The notes: generated by a model not told the origin, from the sequence alone. A stretch of 64,000 nt of DNA from Oscillospiraceae bacterium (GCA_910574935.1 CAJTCU010000002.1:62001-126000); one strand, 5' to 3'; shown: positions 42,150 to 51,164, counted from the first letter of the stretch. Made by a program: numbers and translations.

Positions 42150-42557
42150 GCGTAAGTAAAAGTTTTGTCAACCTTTTCAAAGGTTGTGGGGGGGGCAAAG
42201 TCCCCAAGGTCTTGCTAAAGACCTAAACTTAGTTTAAATGCCCGAAGGGCCTAGGGCTTGTTTGAAAATAGAGGAAATGACGAATTTGGGGCCAGAAGGG
42301 GACAATTTCAAGGAGAAGAACCGCTGTAGTTAGCTGCGCTAACTACGGCAATCTCGCGATTGACGAGGATTTTCGACGTAGAAAGTGGCCTCTTCTGGCA
42401 AAAAAGACGACGTTTTCGATTTTTCAAACAAGCCCTAAGAGCATTTTCTTTAAAAATGCTCTTAAAGGCTATATGCACGTTTTGGCCTCCGGCGCTGAGG
42501 GCGCTGCCCCCCGTCCCCTGCCACCTTTGAAAAGGTGGACGAAACTTCTGCTTACGT
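42150..42557. repeat. Outer inverted-repeat element (MITE-like)
   Basis: The left end (GCGTAAGTAAAAGTTTTGTC, then AACCTTTTCAAAGGTT, then a G-run) is repeated inverted at the right end (ACGTAAGCAGAAGTTTCGTC, then CACCTTTTCAAAGGTG, then a G-rich run) over about 45 bp with roughly three quarters identity. Each end also holds its own ~14-bp palindrome around TTTTCAAA. No coding frame lies inside. The element separates nifJ from nnr and stops just before the nnr leader. Arrangement fits a non-autonomous palindromic element or its fossil. Confidence 0.65.
42253..42436. repeat. Inner palindromic element nested in the outer one
   Basis: AGGGCTTGTTTGAAAA (42253-42268) and TTTTCAAACAAGCCCT (42421-42436) are perfect 16-bp terminal inverted repeats. 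The arms remain partly complementary inward, and the centre has GTAGTTAGC/GCTAACTAC (about 42326-42345). About 184 bp, no reading frame. A GAGCATTT/AAATGCTC hairpin flanks it on the right (42439-42462). The whole could fold into one long cruciform or RNA rod. Confidence 0.75.
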
Positions 42558-42651
42558 ACCGGAAAGCTTATCGGGCGTTTTCAGCATTTGGAGGGGCTTA
42601 TGGTTTTCGCTTTCTCCTGTTCTGCCTATTTTTTTGAAAGGTCGTACTTCA

Positions 42652-44145
42652 ATGAAACTCTTCTCAAAATCCGAAATGCAGGCCCTGGAGTCCGCCGCCG
42701 AAGCCGCTGGGGTCTCCCTCTTTCAAATGATGGAGTCCGCCGGTTCCGCTTTGGCGGACTTGGCTCAAGAAGTCTTTCCCCTCCTCCCCCAGCCTGTGGT
42801 ACTGCTGTGCGGCAAAGGCAACAACGGCGGAGATGGCTTTGTGTGTGCCCGCCGCTTATGCCAAGACGGGATTGCCTGCATGGTCGTGCTGGTCCAAGGC
42901 CCACCCGCCACGGACCTGGCCCGAGCCGCCTTTTCAGCCCTGCCCAATAAGATTCCTGTCTTAACCCAGCCGAACCAGGCAGAAGCCGCTCTCTCTACCG
43001 CTGGTTTGGTGATAGACTGCGTCTACGGCTTTGGCTTTCGGGGTGAGCTGGACCCTGCTGCTGCCCGGCTTCTCTCCTACGCCAACGGCGTTCCCTGTCC
43101 CCGCCTTTCCGCCGACCTGCCCAGCGGCGTGGAATGCGACACCGGCCGGGCCTCTCCTCACAGCTTCCGCGCGGACATAACTCTGGCCTTTACAGCCCAA
43201 AAAATTGCCCATCAAAGCTATCCCGCTAAAGAATTCTGCGGCCAGGTAAAAGTTTGCCAGGTGGGTGTACCAGGGGCTCTGCTGTGTTCTGCCAAAACCC
43301 GCGCTTGCCTGACCAACGCCCTGTTGGCCAAGAACACCTTAAAACCTCCGGGGATCCAGGCTAATAAGGGCAGCCAGGGCCGGCTGCTGCTGGTGGCTGG
43401 CAGCTATGGCATGGCCGGGGCCTGTATGATGGCGGCACGGGCCGCGCTGCGCTGTGGGGTGGGCCTCTTAGACATTGCCGTGGAGCAAAGCTTATATCCC
43501 GTCCTAGCCGCCGCCATACCAGAGGCCGTGTTCACCGTATACACCCGGGAAAACGCCAGGGAGCAGCTCATTGCCGCCCTGGGCCGCTGCACCGCCTGTG
43601 TCGTGGGCTGTGGTCTGGGGGAACTGGCGGCCCTGGTGTGCCCCATTATTTTCGGCGCCTGTACCAAGCCCCTTCTCATCGACGCCGATGGACTGAACTA
43701 CTGCGCCCAGGCTGGCCTGCCCAGGCTCTCGTCCCCCATTGTGCTCACGCCCCACCCCGGAGAGATGGCCAGGCTGTGCAAAAGTACGGTTCCAGAGGTT
43801 CAGGCACAGCGTATTCCCATTGCTCAATCCCTATCTAAAGAGAGCGGGGCCGTTGTGCTGCTAAAGGGCGCGGCCACAGTAATAGCCGGACCAGATAGCC
43901 AACTGGCCCTGAATTCCACCGGAAATCCCGGAATGGCCAAAGGCGGCAGCGGCGACGTACTATCGGGCATCATTGGTTCGCTGCTGGCCCAGGGGGTCCA
44001 CAGTTTTCAGGCCGCGGCAGTGGGCGCGTGGCTTCACGGCAAAGCGGGAGATCTATGCCAAAAGAGCCTTTCCCCCCGAGCCATGCTGCCCACCGATCTA
44101 ATTGAAATGCTGCCAGAAATATTTAAGAAAACTGAAAGGCTATAG
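42652..44145 (+). CDS. nnr: Bifunctional NAD(P)H-hydrate epimerase / ADP-dependent dehydratase
   Basis: Repairs hydrated NADH/NADPH. 497 residues: the epimerase (YjeF_N, ~1-210) with LLCGKGNNGGDGFVCARRL and DCVYGFGFRGEL, then the dehydratase (YjeF_C, ~220-495) with GRLLLVAGSYGMAGACMMAA, LTPHPGEMARL and GNPGMAKGGSGDVLSGIIG. Start at ATG 42652 (GAAAGG ten bases upstream); the open frame extends upstream into the repeat element but without a start signal. Fusion of both activities is the normal bacterial form. Confidence 0.95.
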   Translation: MKLFSKSEMQALESAAEAAGVSLFQMMESAGSALADLAQEVFPLLPQPVVLLCGKGNNGGDGFVCARRLCQDGIACMVVLVQGPPATDLARAAFSALPNKIPVLTQPNQAEAALSTAGLVIDCVYGFGFRGELDPAAARLLSYANGVPCPRLSADLPSGVECDTGRASPHSFRADITLAFTAQKIAHQSYPAKEFCGQVKVCQVGVPGALLCSAKTRACLTNALLAKNTLKPPGIQANKGSQGRLLLVAGSYGMAGACMMAARAALRCGVGLLDIAVEQSLYPVLAAAIPEAVFTVYTRENAREQLIAALGRCTACVVGCGLGELAALVCPIIFGACTKPLLIDADGLNYCAQAGLPRLSSPIVLTPHPGEMARLCKSTVPEVQAQRIPIAQSLSKESGAVVLLKGAATVIAGPDSQLALNSTGNPGMAKGGSGDVLSGIIGSLLAQGVHSFQAAAVGAWLHGKAGDLCQKSLSPRAMLPTDLIEMLPEIFKKTERL

Positions 44146-44148
44146 AAC

Positions 44149-44177
44149 TTTACTTTACTGCCCCCTTCTGATAAAAT
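44149..44177 (+). promoter_or_regulatory. Probable promoter of the CmpB-like gene
   Basis: TTTACT (44149-44154), 17-base spacer, TAAAAT (44172-44177). Confidence 0.55.
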
Positions 44178-44228
44178 AGCATTCATAAAGAAAGTTACCA
44201 CCTGATTTAAGGAGTTGTATCATTTAGC

Positions 44229-45875
44229 ATGGCTTACACATATTTATGGTGCTTTTTTATCTACGCCTTTTTGGGCTGGTGCGGCGAGGTTCTCTACGCG
44301 GCGGCCATTGAACGGCGCTTTGTCAACCGCGGCTTCCTCAGCGGCCCGGTCTGCCCCATCTACGGGCTGGGCGTAGTACTCATTTCTTATGTGATGAGGC
44401 CCTTTGGCGGTAACCTGGCGGCCCTGATGCTGGGCTCCATTGTGTTGGGTTCCGCGCTTGAATGGCTGGCCGGATACCTACTGGAAAAAATTTTCCGTCA
44501 AAAATGGTGGGACTACTCTGACGAGCCCCATAACCTTAACGGCTATATTTGTCTTAAATTCTCCATGTTATGGGGAGTGGCCGGAGCCATTGTGGTACGG
44601 TTTGTCACCCCGGCCACTGGGCGGATGGTCAGCCATATCCCGCTTACGGTGGGATGGGTCATTCTGGCTGTGCTTTTGGCTCTGCTCACCGCCGACTTAG
44701 CTGTGACTGTGGTATCCATTATCGGCTTAAATTGTAAGCTGCGTATGCTGGAGTATGTCTCCGCCCGGCTGAAAGAGGGCTCTGATAAGCTGGGCGAGTC
44801 CCTGTTCCAGCATGCCTCCGCCACCCAGGGAGCTACCGCCGCCATCTCAAAAAGGACTGCCAAATGGCAGCTTGATCCCGAGCATTTGCGGGAGAAATAT
44901 GAGCAGTATCTGCGGTCTAACATCCTGCACCGCCGGCTCTTAAAGGCCTTTCCAAATCTGCGCTCTCTTCGTCATAACGAACAGTTGACCGCCCTACAGG
45001 AGAGTATCGACGTGTTCCGCCGCAAATCGAAAGATGCCCAGCGCCGCCGGAACGAGGCCGCCATTGCCGCCTATGAGGACCACCTGCCGGAAGGAGCGGA
45101 AAAGCCTTTTGCTTATAAAATCTGTTATGAAAAGCTTTTCTGGATCTTCATGGCGGGCAATGTGGTCGGCTGCGTACTGGAGACTATCTATGCCCTGATC
45201 GTTCCGCCCCACCAGTTCGAGCTGCGAGTGAGTGTGGTGATTGGTCCCTTTATTCTGGTATACGGCTTTGGGGCGGTGGCTATCACCCTATTCCTGCGGC
45301 GGATGTATAACCAGCGTGATGTGCTGATCTTTTTTGCCAGCATGGTCATTGGGGCCAGTTTTGAATATTTTTGCAGCTTTGTGCAGCAAGCGGCCTTTGG
45401 CACGGTATCTTGGGAGTACAGCGACTCCTTCTTAAACCTGGGTGGCCGCACCAACCTGATGTACTCTTTTTTCTGGGGAATTCTCGGCATGGTTTGGGTA
45501 AAAGACCTGTACCCAGTGGTCTCGCGCAGCTTAGAGAAGATCCCCAAAAAGCTGGGCCGCGGCCTTACCATTTTCTTCACGATTTTTATGGTTGCTGATA
45601 TGGCCCTGTCTGCGGCAGCTGTGCTTCGCCAGCAGGCCCGAGCCCAAGGCAGACCCGCCGGAAACCCGGTGGAAATCATGTTGGACCGGATCTTTTCAGA
45701 CGATGTAATGGAGTTGATCTACCCTCACATGCAGTATGTAGGCAAGCCCAAACCCCCGGAAGAGGTTTTCAAGGAGAAAAATCTTCTATTTGAAGTTCCA
45801 GGAAATCACCCCGCGCTGGCAGCGCAAAAAAGCCAAGAGTTTTTTGGCAGTTTGGAGCTGGAATTTCTTCCATAA
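44229..45875 (+). CDS. CmpB-type putative ABC permease with duplicated domain
   Basis: 548 residues containing two copies of the ABC_trans_CmpB module. Copy one (~1-165): LWCFFIYAFLGWCGEVLYAA, SGPVCPIYGLGVV, KWWDYSDEPHNLNGYICLKF. Copy two (~290-455): LFWIFMAGNVVGCVLETIYA, IGPFILVYGFGAV, SWEYSDSFLNLGGRTNLMYS. A charged coiled segment (~180-285) joins them. The family is predicted to be membrane transport-related, but no ATPase is adjacent and the true function is unknown. AAGGAG lies 14 bases before the ATG, a long spacing. Confidence 0.85.
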   Translation: MAYTYLWCFFIYAFLGWCGEVLYAAAIERRFVNRGFLSGPVCPIYGLGVVLISYVMRPFGGNLAALMLGSIVLGSALEWLAGYLLEKIFRQKWWDYSDEPHNLNGYICLKFSMLWGVAGAIVVRFVTPATGRMVSHIPLTVGWVILAVLLALLTADLAVTVVSIIGLNCKLRMLEYVSARLKEGSDKLGESLFQHASATQGATAAISKRTAKWQLDPEHLREKYEQYLRSNILHRRLLKAFPNLRSLRHNEQLTALQESIDVFRRKSKDAQRRRNEAAIAAYEDHLPEGAEKPFAYKICYEKLFWIFMAGNVVGCVLETIYALIVPPHQFELRVSVVIGPFILVYGFGAVAITLFLRRMYNQRDVLIFFASMVIGASFEYFCSFVQQAAFGTVSWEYSDSFLNLGGRTNLMYSFFWGILGMVWVKDLYPVVSRSLEKIPKKLGRGLTIFFTIFMVADMALSAAAVLRQQARAQGRPAGNPVEIMLDRIFSDDVMELIYPHMQYVGKPKPPEEVFKEKNLLFEVPGNHPALAAQKSQEFFGSLELEFLP

Positions 45876-45924
45876 TCCAGCTGTCCTCGCCAGAATTATA
45901 GAAAATAGGAAAGAAGGTGTTCGT

Positions 45925-46389
45925 ATGATTTCATGCCCTGTCTGCAAAACTGTAAATCCAGACCAGTCTGCCACCTGCCAGCAGTGTGGCGCTCCCCTGA
46001 CCGCCCCGCCGCCCCAAGGCGCCCCTTTGCCCTACCCGTATAGTCCCCAGCCCCAGCCCCAGTATTTTCAAAGCGGACCCCCAGCTTTTATCCCCTCTGC
46101 CCAGCCGCCCCAGCCGCCTCTTTACTTTCGTCAGAAACGTCCTTTCACCTGGACAGACGTGGCCACTGTGTTGGGCTTTGTATCCTCCATTATGGGATTC
46201 TTCTGGGCCAGCGTAGTATTGCTGCCTTTGGGGCTGGTGGCCTCCATGTTCGGATTTCGCGGAGACAAGACCCGGGGGCTGGCTGTAGCCGGTATCGTTA
46301 TTTCTGCCATTGGCCTGCTAATTAAACTCATGATCATTCTTCGTCAAGCGGCGCTTCTGCCGGACTGGTTTACAAGCGGCATCTGGTAA
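45925..46389 (+). CDS. Zinc-ribbon DUF4190-type membrane protein
   Basis: 154 residues: zinc ribbon (SCPVCKTVNPDQSATCQQCG), a Pro/Gln/Tyr-rich linker (~25-75), then two membrane spans (VLGFVSSIMGFFWASVVLLP; LAVAGIVISAIGLLIKLMII) of the DUF4190 type. Function unknown; such proteins are typical of gut Clostridia. AGAAGGTG precedes the ATG, 50 bp after the CmpB-like gene. Confidence 0.75.
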   Translation: MISCPVCKTVNPDQSATCQQCGAPLTAPPPQGAPLPYPYSPQPQPQYFQSGPPAFIPSAQPPQPPLYFRQKRPFTWTDVATVLGFVSSIMGFFWASVVLLPLGLVASMFGFRGDKTRGLAVAGIVISAIGLLIKLMIILRQAALLPDWFTSGIW

Positions 46390-46501
46390 TACCGTTTGGT
46401 ATCTGACAATTTGAGCTTTTCTCTTCTCCTACATAGCTCTCTCTGTAAGTGGAAAAATCAAAAATATTTTTTAAAAAAAATCATTTTTTATGAAGTTTTA
46501 C

Positions 46502-46530
46502 TTACATTCTCCTCTTAAATGTGGTATAAT
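46502..46530 (+). promoter_or_regulatory. Promoter of the CarD gene
   Basis: TTACAT (46502-46507), 17-base spacer, TATAAT (46525-46530). Confidence 0.65.
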
Positions 46531-46623
46531 AGCAGTTAGATGAAGTGTGCAGGCCGCTGGCTATGCTGGCGGCAGCCATAAGAGGAACTATGGAGGACCT
46601 TTTTTCGGTCAGAGAGGAAAATC

Positions 46624-47142
46624 ATGTATCAAATTGGCGAACTCGTGCAATACGGCAGTACAGGAGTATGCAGGATTAGCGAGATCAAACCGCAAACACT
46701 GCCCAATTCAGAAGAAGAGCGGCTTTACTATGTGTTGGTGCCTCTTTATAAGGCCTGTGTTATCTCAGTGCCCGTTGACTCAGATAAGGTCTTTATGCGG
46801 CCCATCATCACCCGGGAGGAGGCTGAGCGGTTGATCCGCCTTATCCCCACCCTACAGTTTCCAGCTTATCACAACCGTGCCGCCAAAGAGCTGGCGGGAC
46901 ATTATGATACCCTTCTGAAAAGCCATAGCTGTGAGGACTGGATTCAGCTGACCATGTCCATTTACTCCAAAAAGCAGGATCAGCTTAGCAAAAAGCGCCG
47001 GTTTGGCAGTGTAGACGAACGTTTTTTAAAGCAGGCGGAGGACCTGCTTTTCGGCGAGTTCGCCGCTGCGCTGGAGATTCCAAGAGAAGAGGTGCAGGGC
47101 TACATTGCCTCTAAAGTAGAGAGTCTAAAACAGGCTGGTTAG
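46624..47142 (+). CDS. CarD/CdnL-family transcription regulator
   Basis: 172 residues. The N-terminal RNA-polymerase-interaction domain (MYQIGELVQYGSTGVCRISE, YYVLVPLYKACVISVPVDS) is shared with TRCF. The helical C-terminal domain (ITREEAERLIRLIPTLQF; KRRFGSVDERFLKQAEDLLF) contacts DNA at the upstream edge of the open complex. CarD proteins stabilise open promoter complexes, often at rRNA promoters. GAGAGGA precedes the ATG. A weak terminator follows. Confidence 0.92.
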   Translation: MYQIGELVQYGSTGVCRISEIKPQTLPNSEEERLYYVLVPLYKACVISVPVDSDKVFMRPIITREEAERLIRLIPTLQFPAYHNRAAKELAGHYDTLLKSHSCEDWIQLTMSIYSKKQDQLSKKRRFGSVDERFLKQAEDLLFGEFAAALEIPREEVQGYIASKVESLKQAG

Positions 47143-47237
47143 AGGCAGCGTCTTGGCCCTGAAAAATTGGCCGGCAGTTTGACGTACGCTTTGTAAGACC
47201 GAGCTTGTGAAACCATGAATTATTTCTTAAATTTTTA

Positions 47238-47272
47238 CCAGCCTGCTACTTTTAGCGGGCTGGCTTTGTATC
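47238..47272 (+). terminator. Probable terminator of the CarD gene
   Basis: CCAGCC-GC/GC-GGCTGG hairpin with an 8-base loop, followed by the weak CTTTGT. Confidence 0.5.
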
Positions 47273-47296
47273 ATAAAATTTATAGGAGGCATTTTT

Positions 47297-48322
47297 ATGC
47301 TGCAACAAGTGATGACCGCTCCCGGCGCCATTACGTTTCAGGAAGTTCCTATCCCGCAGCCCCAGGAAGGACAGGTTCTTATCAAAATCATGGAAATCGG
47401 CGTATGTGGTTCCGACATCCACGTGTACCATGGCGAACATCCATTTACCAGTTATCCGGTCACCCAAGGCCACGAGGTCTCTGGTCTGGTAGAAAAACTG
47501 GGCCCTGGTGTTACCGGTCTTTCCCTGGGCCAAAAGGTCACCATCCAGCCTCAGGTGGTCTGCGGCCAGTGCTGGCCCTGCCGTAACGGCAAATACAATC
47601 TCTGCGAAAACCTAAAGGTCATGGGTTTCCAAACTACCGGTATGGCCTCTCATTACTTCGCGGTGGATGCGGAAAAGATCACCCCGCTGCCCGACAGCAT
47701 GAGTCTGGAAGAGGGCGCTATGATCGAACCCCTGGCCGTGGCCGTTCACGCGGTGCGCCGGGCCGGGGACATTGCCGGCAAGGACGTCTGTGTGCTGGGC
47801 GCGGGGCCTATTGGTATCTTGGTGGCCCAGGCCGCCAAAGGCATGGGCGCGGGCCGGGTGATGATTACAGACATAAGCGCCCTGCGGCTAGAAAAGGCCA
47901 AAGAATGCGGCATAGACTTTCCTGTTAACACGAAAGAAACCGGTTTTGGCGAAGCCTTAGTCCAGTATTTTGGCCCGGACAAGTGTGACGTGATCTACGA
48001 CTGCGCCGGAAACAATATCACTATGGGCCAGGCCATCGCCCACGCCCGCAAGGGCAGTACTCTCATTTTGGTGGCCGTGTTTGCCGGCATGGCCACGGTG
48101 GACCTAGCTGTGCTTAACGACCATGAGCTGGACCTGAACACCAGCATGATGTATCGCACCGAGGACTATGAAACCGCCATCCAACTGGCCAGCCAGGGCA
48201 AGGTCCGGCTGCTGCCCCTGCTCAGCAGGCGCTTCCCCTTTGCCCAGTACTTAGATGCTTACCAGTACATCGACTCTCACCGGGAGTCTACTATGAAGGT
48301 GCTCATTGATGTACAAGAATAA
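47297..48322 (+). CDS. Zinc-dependent alcohol/polyol dehydrogenase (MDR family)
   Basis: 341-residue medium-chain dehydrogenase. Catalytic zinc ligands are in GVCGSDIHVYHG and QGHEVSG. The structural-zinc Cys set lies in CGQCWPCRNGKYNLCENL, and the NAD-binding loop is VLGAGPIGILVAQAAKG. Closest in style to sorbitol/galactitol-1-phosphate and threonine dehydrogenases; substrate not determinable. AGGAGG lies just before the ATG. The end overlaps the TrmH methyltransferase gene by 14 bp. Confidence 0.92.
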   Translation: MLQQVMTAPGAITFQEVPIPQPQEGQVLIKIMEIGVCGSDIHVYHGEHPFTSYPVTQGHEVSGLVEKLGPGVTGLSLGQKVTIQPQVVCGQCWPCRNGKYNLCENLKVMGFQTTGMASHYFAVDAEKITPLPDSMSLEEGAMIEPLAVAVHAVRRAGDIAGKDVCVLGAGPIGILVAQAAKGMGAGRVMITDISALRLEKAKECGIDFPVNTKETGFGEALVQYFGPDKCDVIYDCAGNNITMGQAIAHARKGSTLILVAVFAGMATVDLAVLNDHELDLNTSMMYRTEDYETAIQLASQGKVRLLPLLSRRFPFAQYLDAYQYIDSHRESTMKVLIDVQE

Positions 48323-49142
48323 TCGAGTGCATGATATTTTTAGCCAGGACGCGGATTTTCAGAAATTTCAAGTCCTCAAGACCAATCGTAACAAGCGCCA
48401 CCGATACGGCGAATTCTTTGTGGAAGGGGTACGGAACCTGAACCAGGCGGTAGAAAATGGCTGGCAAGTTGCCTCCTTTCTCTACGCTTGGGACCGGCAG
48501 CTCTCTGGGTGGGCAAAAGACATGCTGGCCCGTGTGCCCACCCAGCAGAATTTCCGGCTAAGTGGGCCCCTGCTGGACCAGCTTAGCAGTAAGGAGGACA
48601 GCTCGGAGCTGATGGCGGTGGTGAAGATGCGTCCCGCCGACTTGAGCCTGTTCAAGCCCACCCGGCCCAATCCCCTGTGGGTGCTGTTTGACCGCCCCTC
48701 CAACCGGGGAAACCTTGGCACTCTGCTGCGCTCCATGGACGGCTTTGGGGCAGACGGGCTCATCCTCACCGGCCACGGCGTGGACCTGTACGACCCGGAT
48801 GTAGTCTCGGCTACCATGGGCTCCTTTTTCCGGGTCCCGGCGGTGCAGGCAGAGAACGCCGATGTAATGGCTTTTATCGCCCAAATGCGGGAGTCCTGCC
48901 CGGGGTTCGCTACCATCGGTACCACGGCCCACAGGGAACATCCCTTCTATCAGGCCAACCTAACAGGCCCACTGCTGTTGATGCTGGGCAACGAGACCGA
49001 CGGCCTGAGCTACGCCTATAAGCAGAGCTGCGACCATCTGTGCACCATCCCCATGGCGGAGAAGAGCTCGGCCAGTTCCTTCAATGTAGCTTGCGCGGGG
49101 ACGGTACTGCTGTATGAGGCGGCACGGCAGCGTCTGATATAG
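48309..49142 (+). CDS. TrmH-family RNA 2'-O-methyltransferase
   Basis: 277 residues of the SpoU/TrmH type, methylating ribose in tRNA or rRNA. N-terminal substrate-binding part (KTNRNKRHRYGEFFVEGVRN) and knotted SPOUT domain: WVLFDRPSNRGNLGTLLRSM (motif 1), LLLMLGNETDGLS (motif 2) and IPMAEKSSASSFNVACAGTV (motif 3). The target nucleotide is unknown. The start lies within the dehydrogenase gene with AAGGTG upstream, giving translational coupling. Followed by a perfect terminator. Confidence 0.92.
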   Translation: MYKNNRVHDIFSQDADFQKFQVLKTNRNKRHRYGEFFVEGVRNLNQAVENGWQVASFLYAWDRQLSGWAKDMLARVPTQQNFRLSGPLLDQLSSKEDSSELMAVVKMRPADLSLFKPTRPNPLWVLFDRPSNRGNLGTLLRSMDGFGADGLILTGHGVDLYDPDVVSATMGSFFRVPAVQAENADVMAFIAQMRESCPGFATIGTTAHREHPFYQANLTGPLLLMLGNETDGLSYAYKQSCDHLCTIPMAEKSSASSFNVACAGTVLLYEAARQRLI

Positions 49143-49206
49143 TTTAGTTGAATTTCAGCTTTGTCAAGCACCAACTGTGTTTACTGCACAGCGCATGTAA
49201 TTAAGG

Positions 49207-49238
49207 AAGAGCCCCCTCACCGGTGAGGGGGCTCTTTT
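49207..49238 (+). terminator. Terminator, GAGCCCCCTCACCGG type, copy 1
   Basis: AAGAGCCCCCTCAC/GTGAGGGGGCTCTT perfect stem with a CG loop, then TT. Two near-identical hairpins recur at 50535 and 51165. Confidence 0.85.
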
Positions 49239-49418
49239 CACAGGACCTACAGCAGCATGATGCCTGCTGTTGTCCACACTTAATATCCACCAACTCCACA
49301 GGTGCTTTGTGATAGAGATGATGATTTATGTTCCAGGATAAAAATACTTAAAGTCCTTTTATTTGGAACCGCCTAGATAAAACTAGAAGCTTTTATTAAT
49401 TATATTTCCTTTTTAGAA

Positions 49419-49447
49419 TTGATTTTTCTCCCTATTTGTTATATAAT
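49419..49447 (+). promoter_or_regulatory. Promoter of the exported repeat-containing protein gene
   Basis: TTGATT (49419-49424), 17-base spacer, TATAAT (49442-49447), 40 bp before the start. The stretch 49239-49418 is AT-rich with no gene. Confidence 0.7.
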
Positions 49448-49487
49448 CAACTTAAGATCATAGGCATAGTGGAAAGGAGAAATTTTC

Positions 49488-50507
49488 ATGAAGAAATTGG
49501 TTTCAATGATGCTTGCCCTAACCTTTGCTGCGTCATGTGCCGCGCCGGCTTTTGCAGCGCCAGCGCCCTTGCTTTCCGAAACAGAAACTGTACCGGAATA
49601 CGCGACTCAGGCCGCTGTGGGCATGACAGAGGCCGAAATTCAGGAATATGCCCACATGGACATAGACACCGCTGTGAATGAGCTGAAAGCAAAGATTCTC
49701 TCTGCCAGAAACAGCTTTATTTGGAGCACGGATTGGTATGATGAGAGATATTGCGGCGGGGCCTCTTATGGCTCTATCGACGACCCAGAGGGCACAGCAG
49801 TGGCTCTTCCAGCTTTTCATGACCTTTTCCCTGCTGATTGGGTTAACCCTGGACCAGAAGAACGTGCTATTCTAGAATCAGCTAAGGAGGCCATTCTTCC
49901 TAAAACCCAAGCTGAAAAACGGTACTATGCTTATCTCAATCAAGATAAGGCTGTGCAAAGTTTAAAAGACAAAATTATCACTGCTCGAAATGAATTGATT
50001 TACCGCCAGGACTGGGCCGCAGACGGCTATACCGTTTACTGTGTTGACCCTACCACAGGTGAATCTGAACTACTTCCAGCATTTAGCGATTTGTTCCCTG
50101 GCTGGGATTTGCCAGTAGAACCCATTTCTAACGAAATTCCTGTAGATAATGAGGGGATTTCTCCGCAATCCATTACAAGAATTCTATACGGGAGATTAAA
50201 TATTCCTCCTGCTAGAAACGGCGTTACAGTTTCCCCTATCGGACAGGCCATTCCTACCTATGGGTACAGATGGATAAGAATATATGGCACGAATTATGAA
50301 AACACCGATCTGATTAATCTCGGTTTTTCACATCCAAATGGCACTTCACTTTGTCATAGAAGAAATGCCACTGAGCGCCAGTATTTAGACTATCAAGTCC
50401 CTCCTGTTTCCACGACCACCCCTTCCTCTATCCGTACACGCTTTAGCCATTATCAAATGAGTAACAATGTGTACGCTAGAATCTATCTTGAAACAGAACC
50501 TGTGTAA
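49488..50507 (+). CDS. Secreted protein with internal duplication, unknown function
   Basis: 339 residues. A Sec signal peptide (MKKLVSMMLALTFAASCAAP, cleavage after AFA) is followed by two related ~80-residue units. Unit 1 (~63-115): LKAKILSARNSFIWSTDWYD to ALPAFHDLFPADW. Unit 2 (~160-205): LKDKIITARNELIYRQDWAA to LLPAFSDLFPGWD. The C-terminal ~110 residues are beta-rich (GYRWIRIYGTNYENTDLINL). No family recognised. A GGAGA ribosome binding site precedes the ATG. Base composition of the second half is more AT-rich than neighbours, hinting at a different origin. Confidence 0.75.
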   Translation: MKKLVSMMLALTFAASCAAPAFAAPAPLLSETETVPEYATQAAVGMTEAEIQEYAHMDIDTAVNELKAKILSARNSFIWSTDWYDERYCGGASYGSIDDPEGTAVALPAFHDLFPADWVNPGPEERAILESAKEAILPKTQAEKRYYAYLNQDKAVQSLKDKIITARNELIYRQDWAADGYTVYCVDPTTGESELLPAFSDLFPGWDLPVEPISNEIPVDNEGISPQSITRILYGRLNIPPARNGVTVSPIGQAIPTYGYRWIRIYGTNYENTDLINLGFSHPNGTSLCHRRNATERQYLDYQVPPVSTTTPSSIRTRFSHYQMSNNVYARIYLETEPV

Positions 50508-50534
50508 ATAAATCCACATTATGCCTGTGATCCC

Positions 50535-50566
50535 AAAGAGCCCCCTCACCGGCGAGAGGGCTCTTT
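50535..50566 (+). terminator. Terminator, same type, copy 2
   Basis: AAAGAGCC-CTCACC/GGCGAG-GGCTCTTT with one bulge, then AAAA. Weaker T-run than copies 1 and 3. Confidence 0.75.
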
Positions 50567-50609
50567 AAAAAGCACCTAGAAAAGTACACCTGTTTTAAGG
50601 GGAATATAG

Positions 50610-51164
50610 ATGAAAAAGAAAATTTCTCTGCTAATCATTGTTCTTTGCCTGGCGTTAGCCGCCTCCGCCCTCTACCTCTTCACCCCCTCCACCCGAAAGT
50701 ACGACTGCGTCCTGGCCGTCAACGGCCGGGACTACAAGGCCAGCGTCCGGCTGAAGGTCCCCCGGTACAAGCTTATCATGGGTAACCCAGAGGGAACTTT
50801 AGAGGTAAAGCCCGCCGAGGCCATAGAGGGCTGGGCCGCCGCTTCTTCCGGTACGAAGGGCAGCTTTTTCAACAAACTGTTCGGTGATAATAATTTTTAT
50901 CAGTTTGACATTTCTATGGCTTTCTATGACGGCCAGGATGAGCTATACAAACTCTCCACTGTGGGAGCGATCTTTCTCAATCACGAGGCCGGCTTCGCCC
51001 CTTGTTACGGCGTAACGGTGCTGCCCCGCGGCTTAGACCGCCTGGCCCTGGCCTTGGAGTTGACCCTGGACCAGGATGATCCGCCGGTCATCATGGAAAT
51101 ATGCTCGGCAGAAGGCGGCAAAGAGCTGCTTCCCTACTCTCAAAACGCCATAACGCACGGCTAG
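50610..51164 (+). CDS. Membrane-anchored or secreted protein, unknown function
   Basis: 184 residues: an N-terminal membrane anchor or signal (MKKKISLLIIVLCLALAASA LYLF region), then a beta-rich extracellular domain (DCVLAVNGRDYKASVRLKVP, LIMGNPEGTLEVKP, FYQFDISMAFYDG, APCYGVTVLP). No known family. AAGGGGAAT precedes the ATG. It stands between two copies of the GAGCCCCCTCAC-type terminator and has no clear partner. Confidence 0.65.
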   Translation: MKKKISLLIIVLCLALAASALYLFTPSTRKYDCVLAVNGRDYKASVRLKVPRYKLIMGNPEGTLEVKPAEAIEGWAAASSGTKGSFFNKLFGDNNFYQFDISMAFYDGQDELYKLSTVGAIFLNHEAGFAPCYGVTVLPRGLDRLALALELTLDQDDPPVIMEICSAEGGKELLPYSQNAITHG

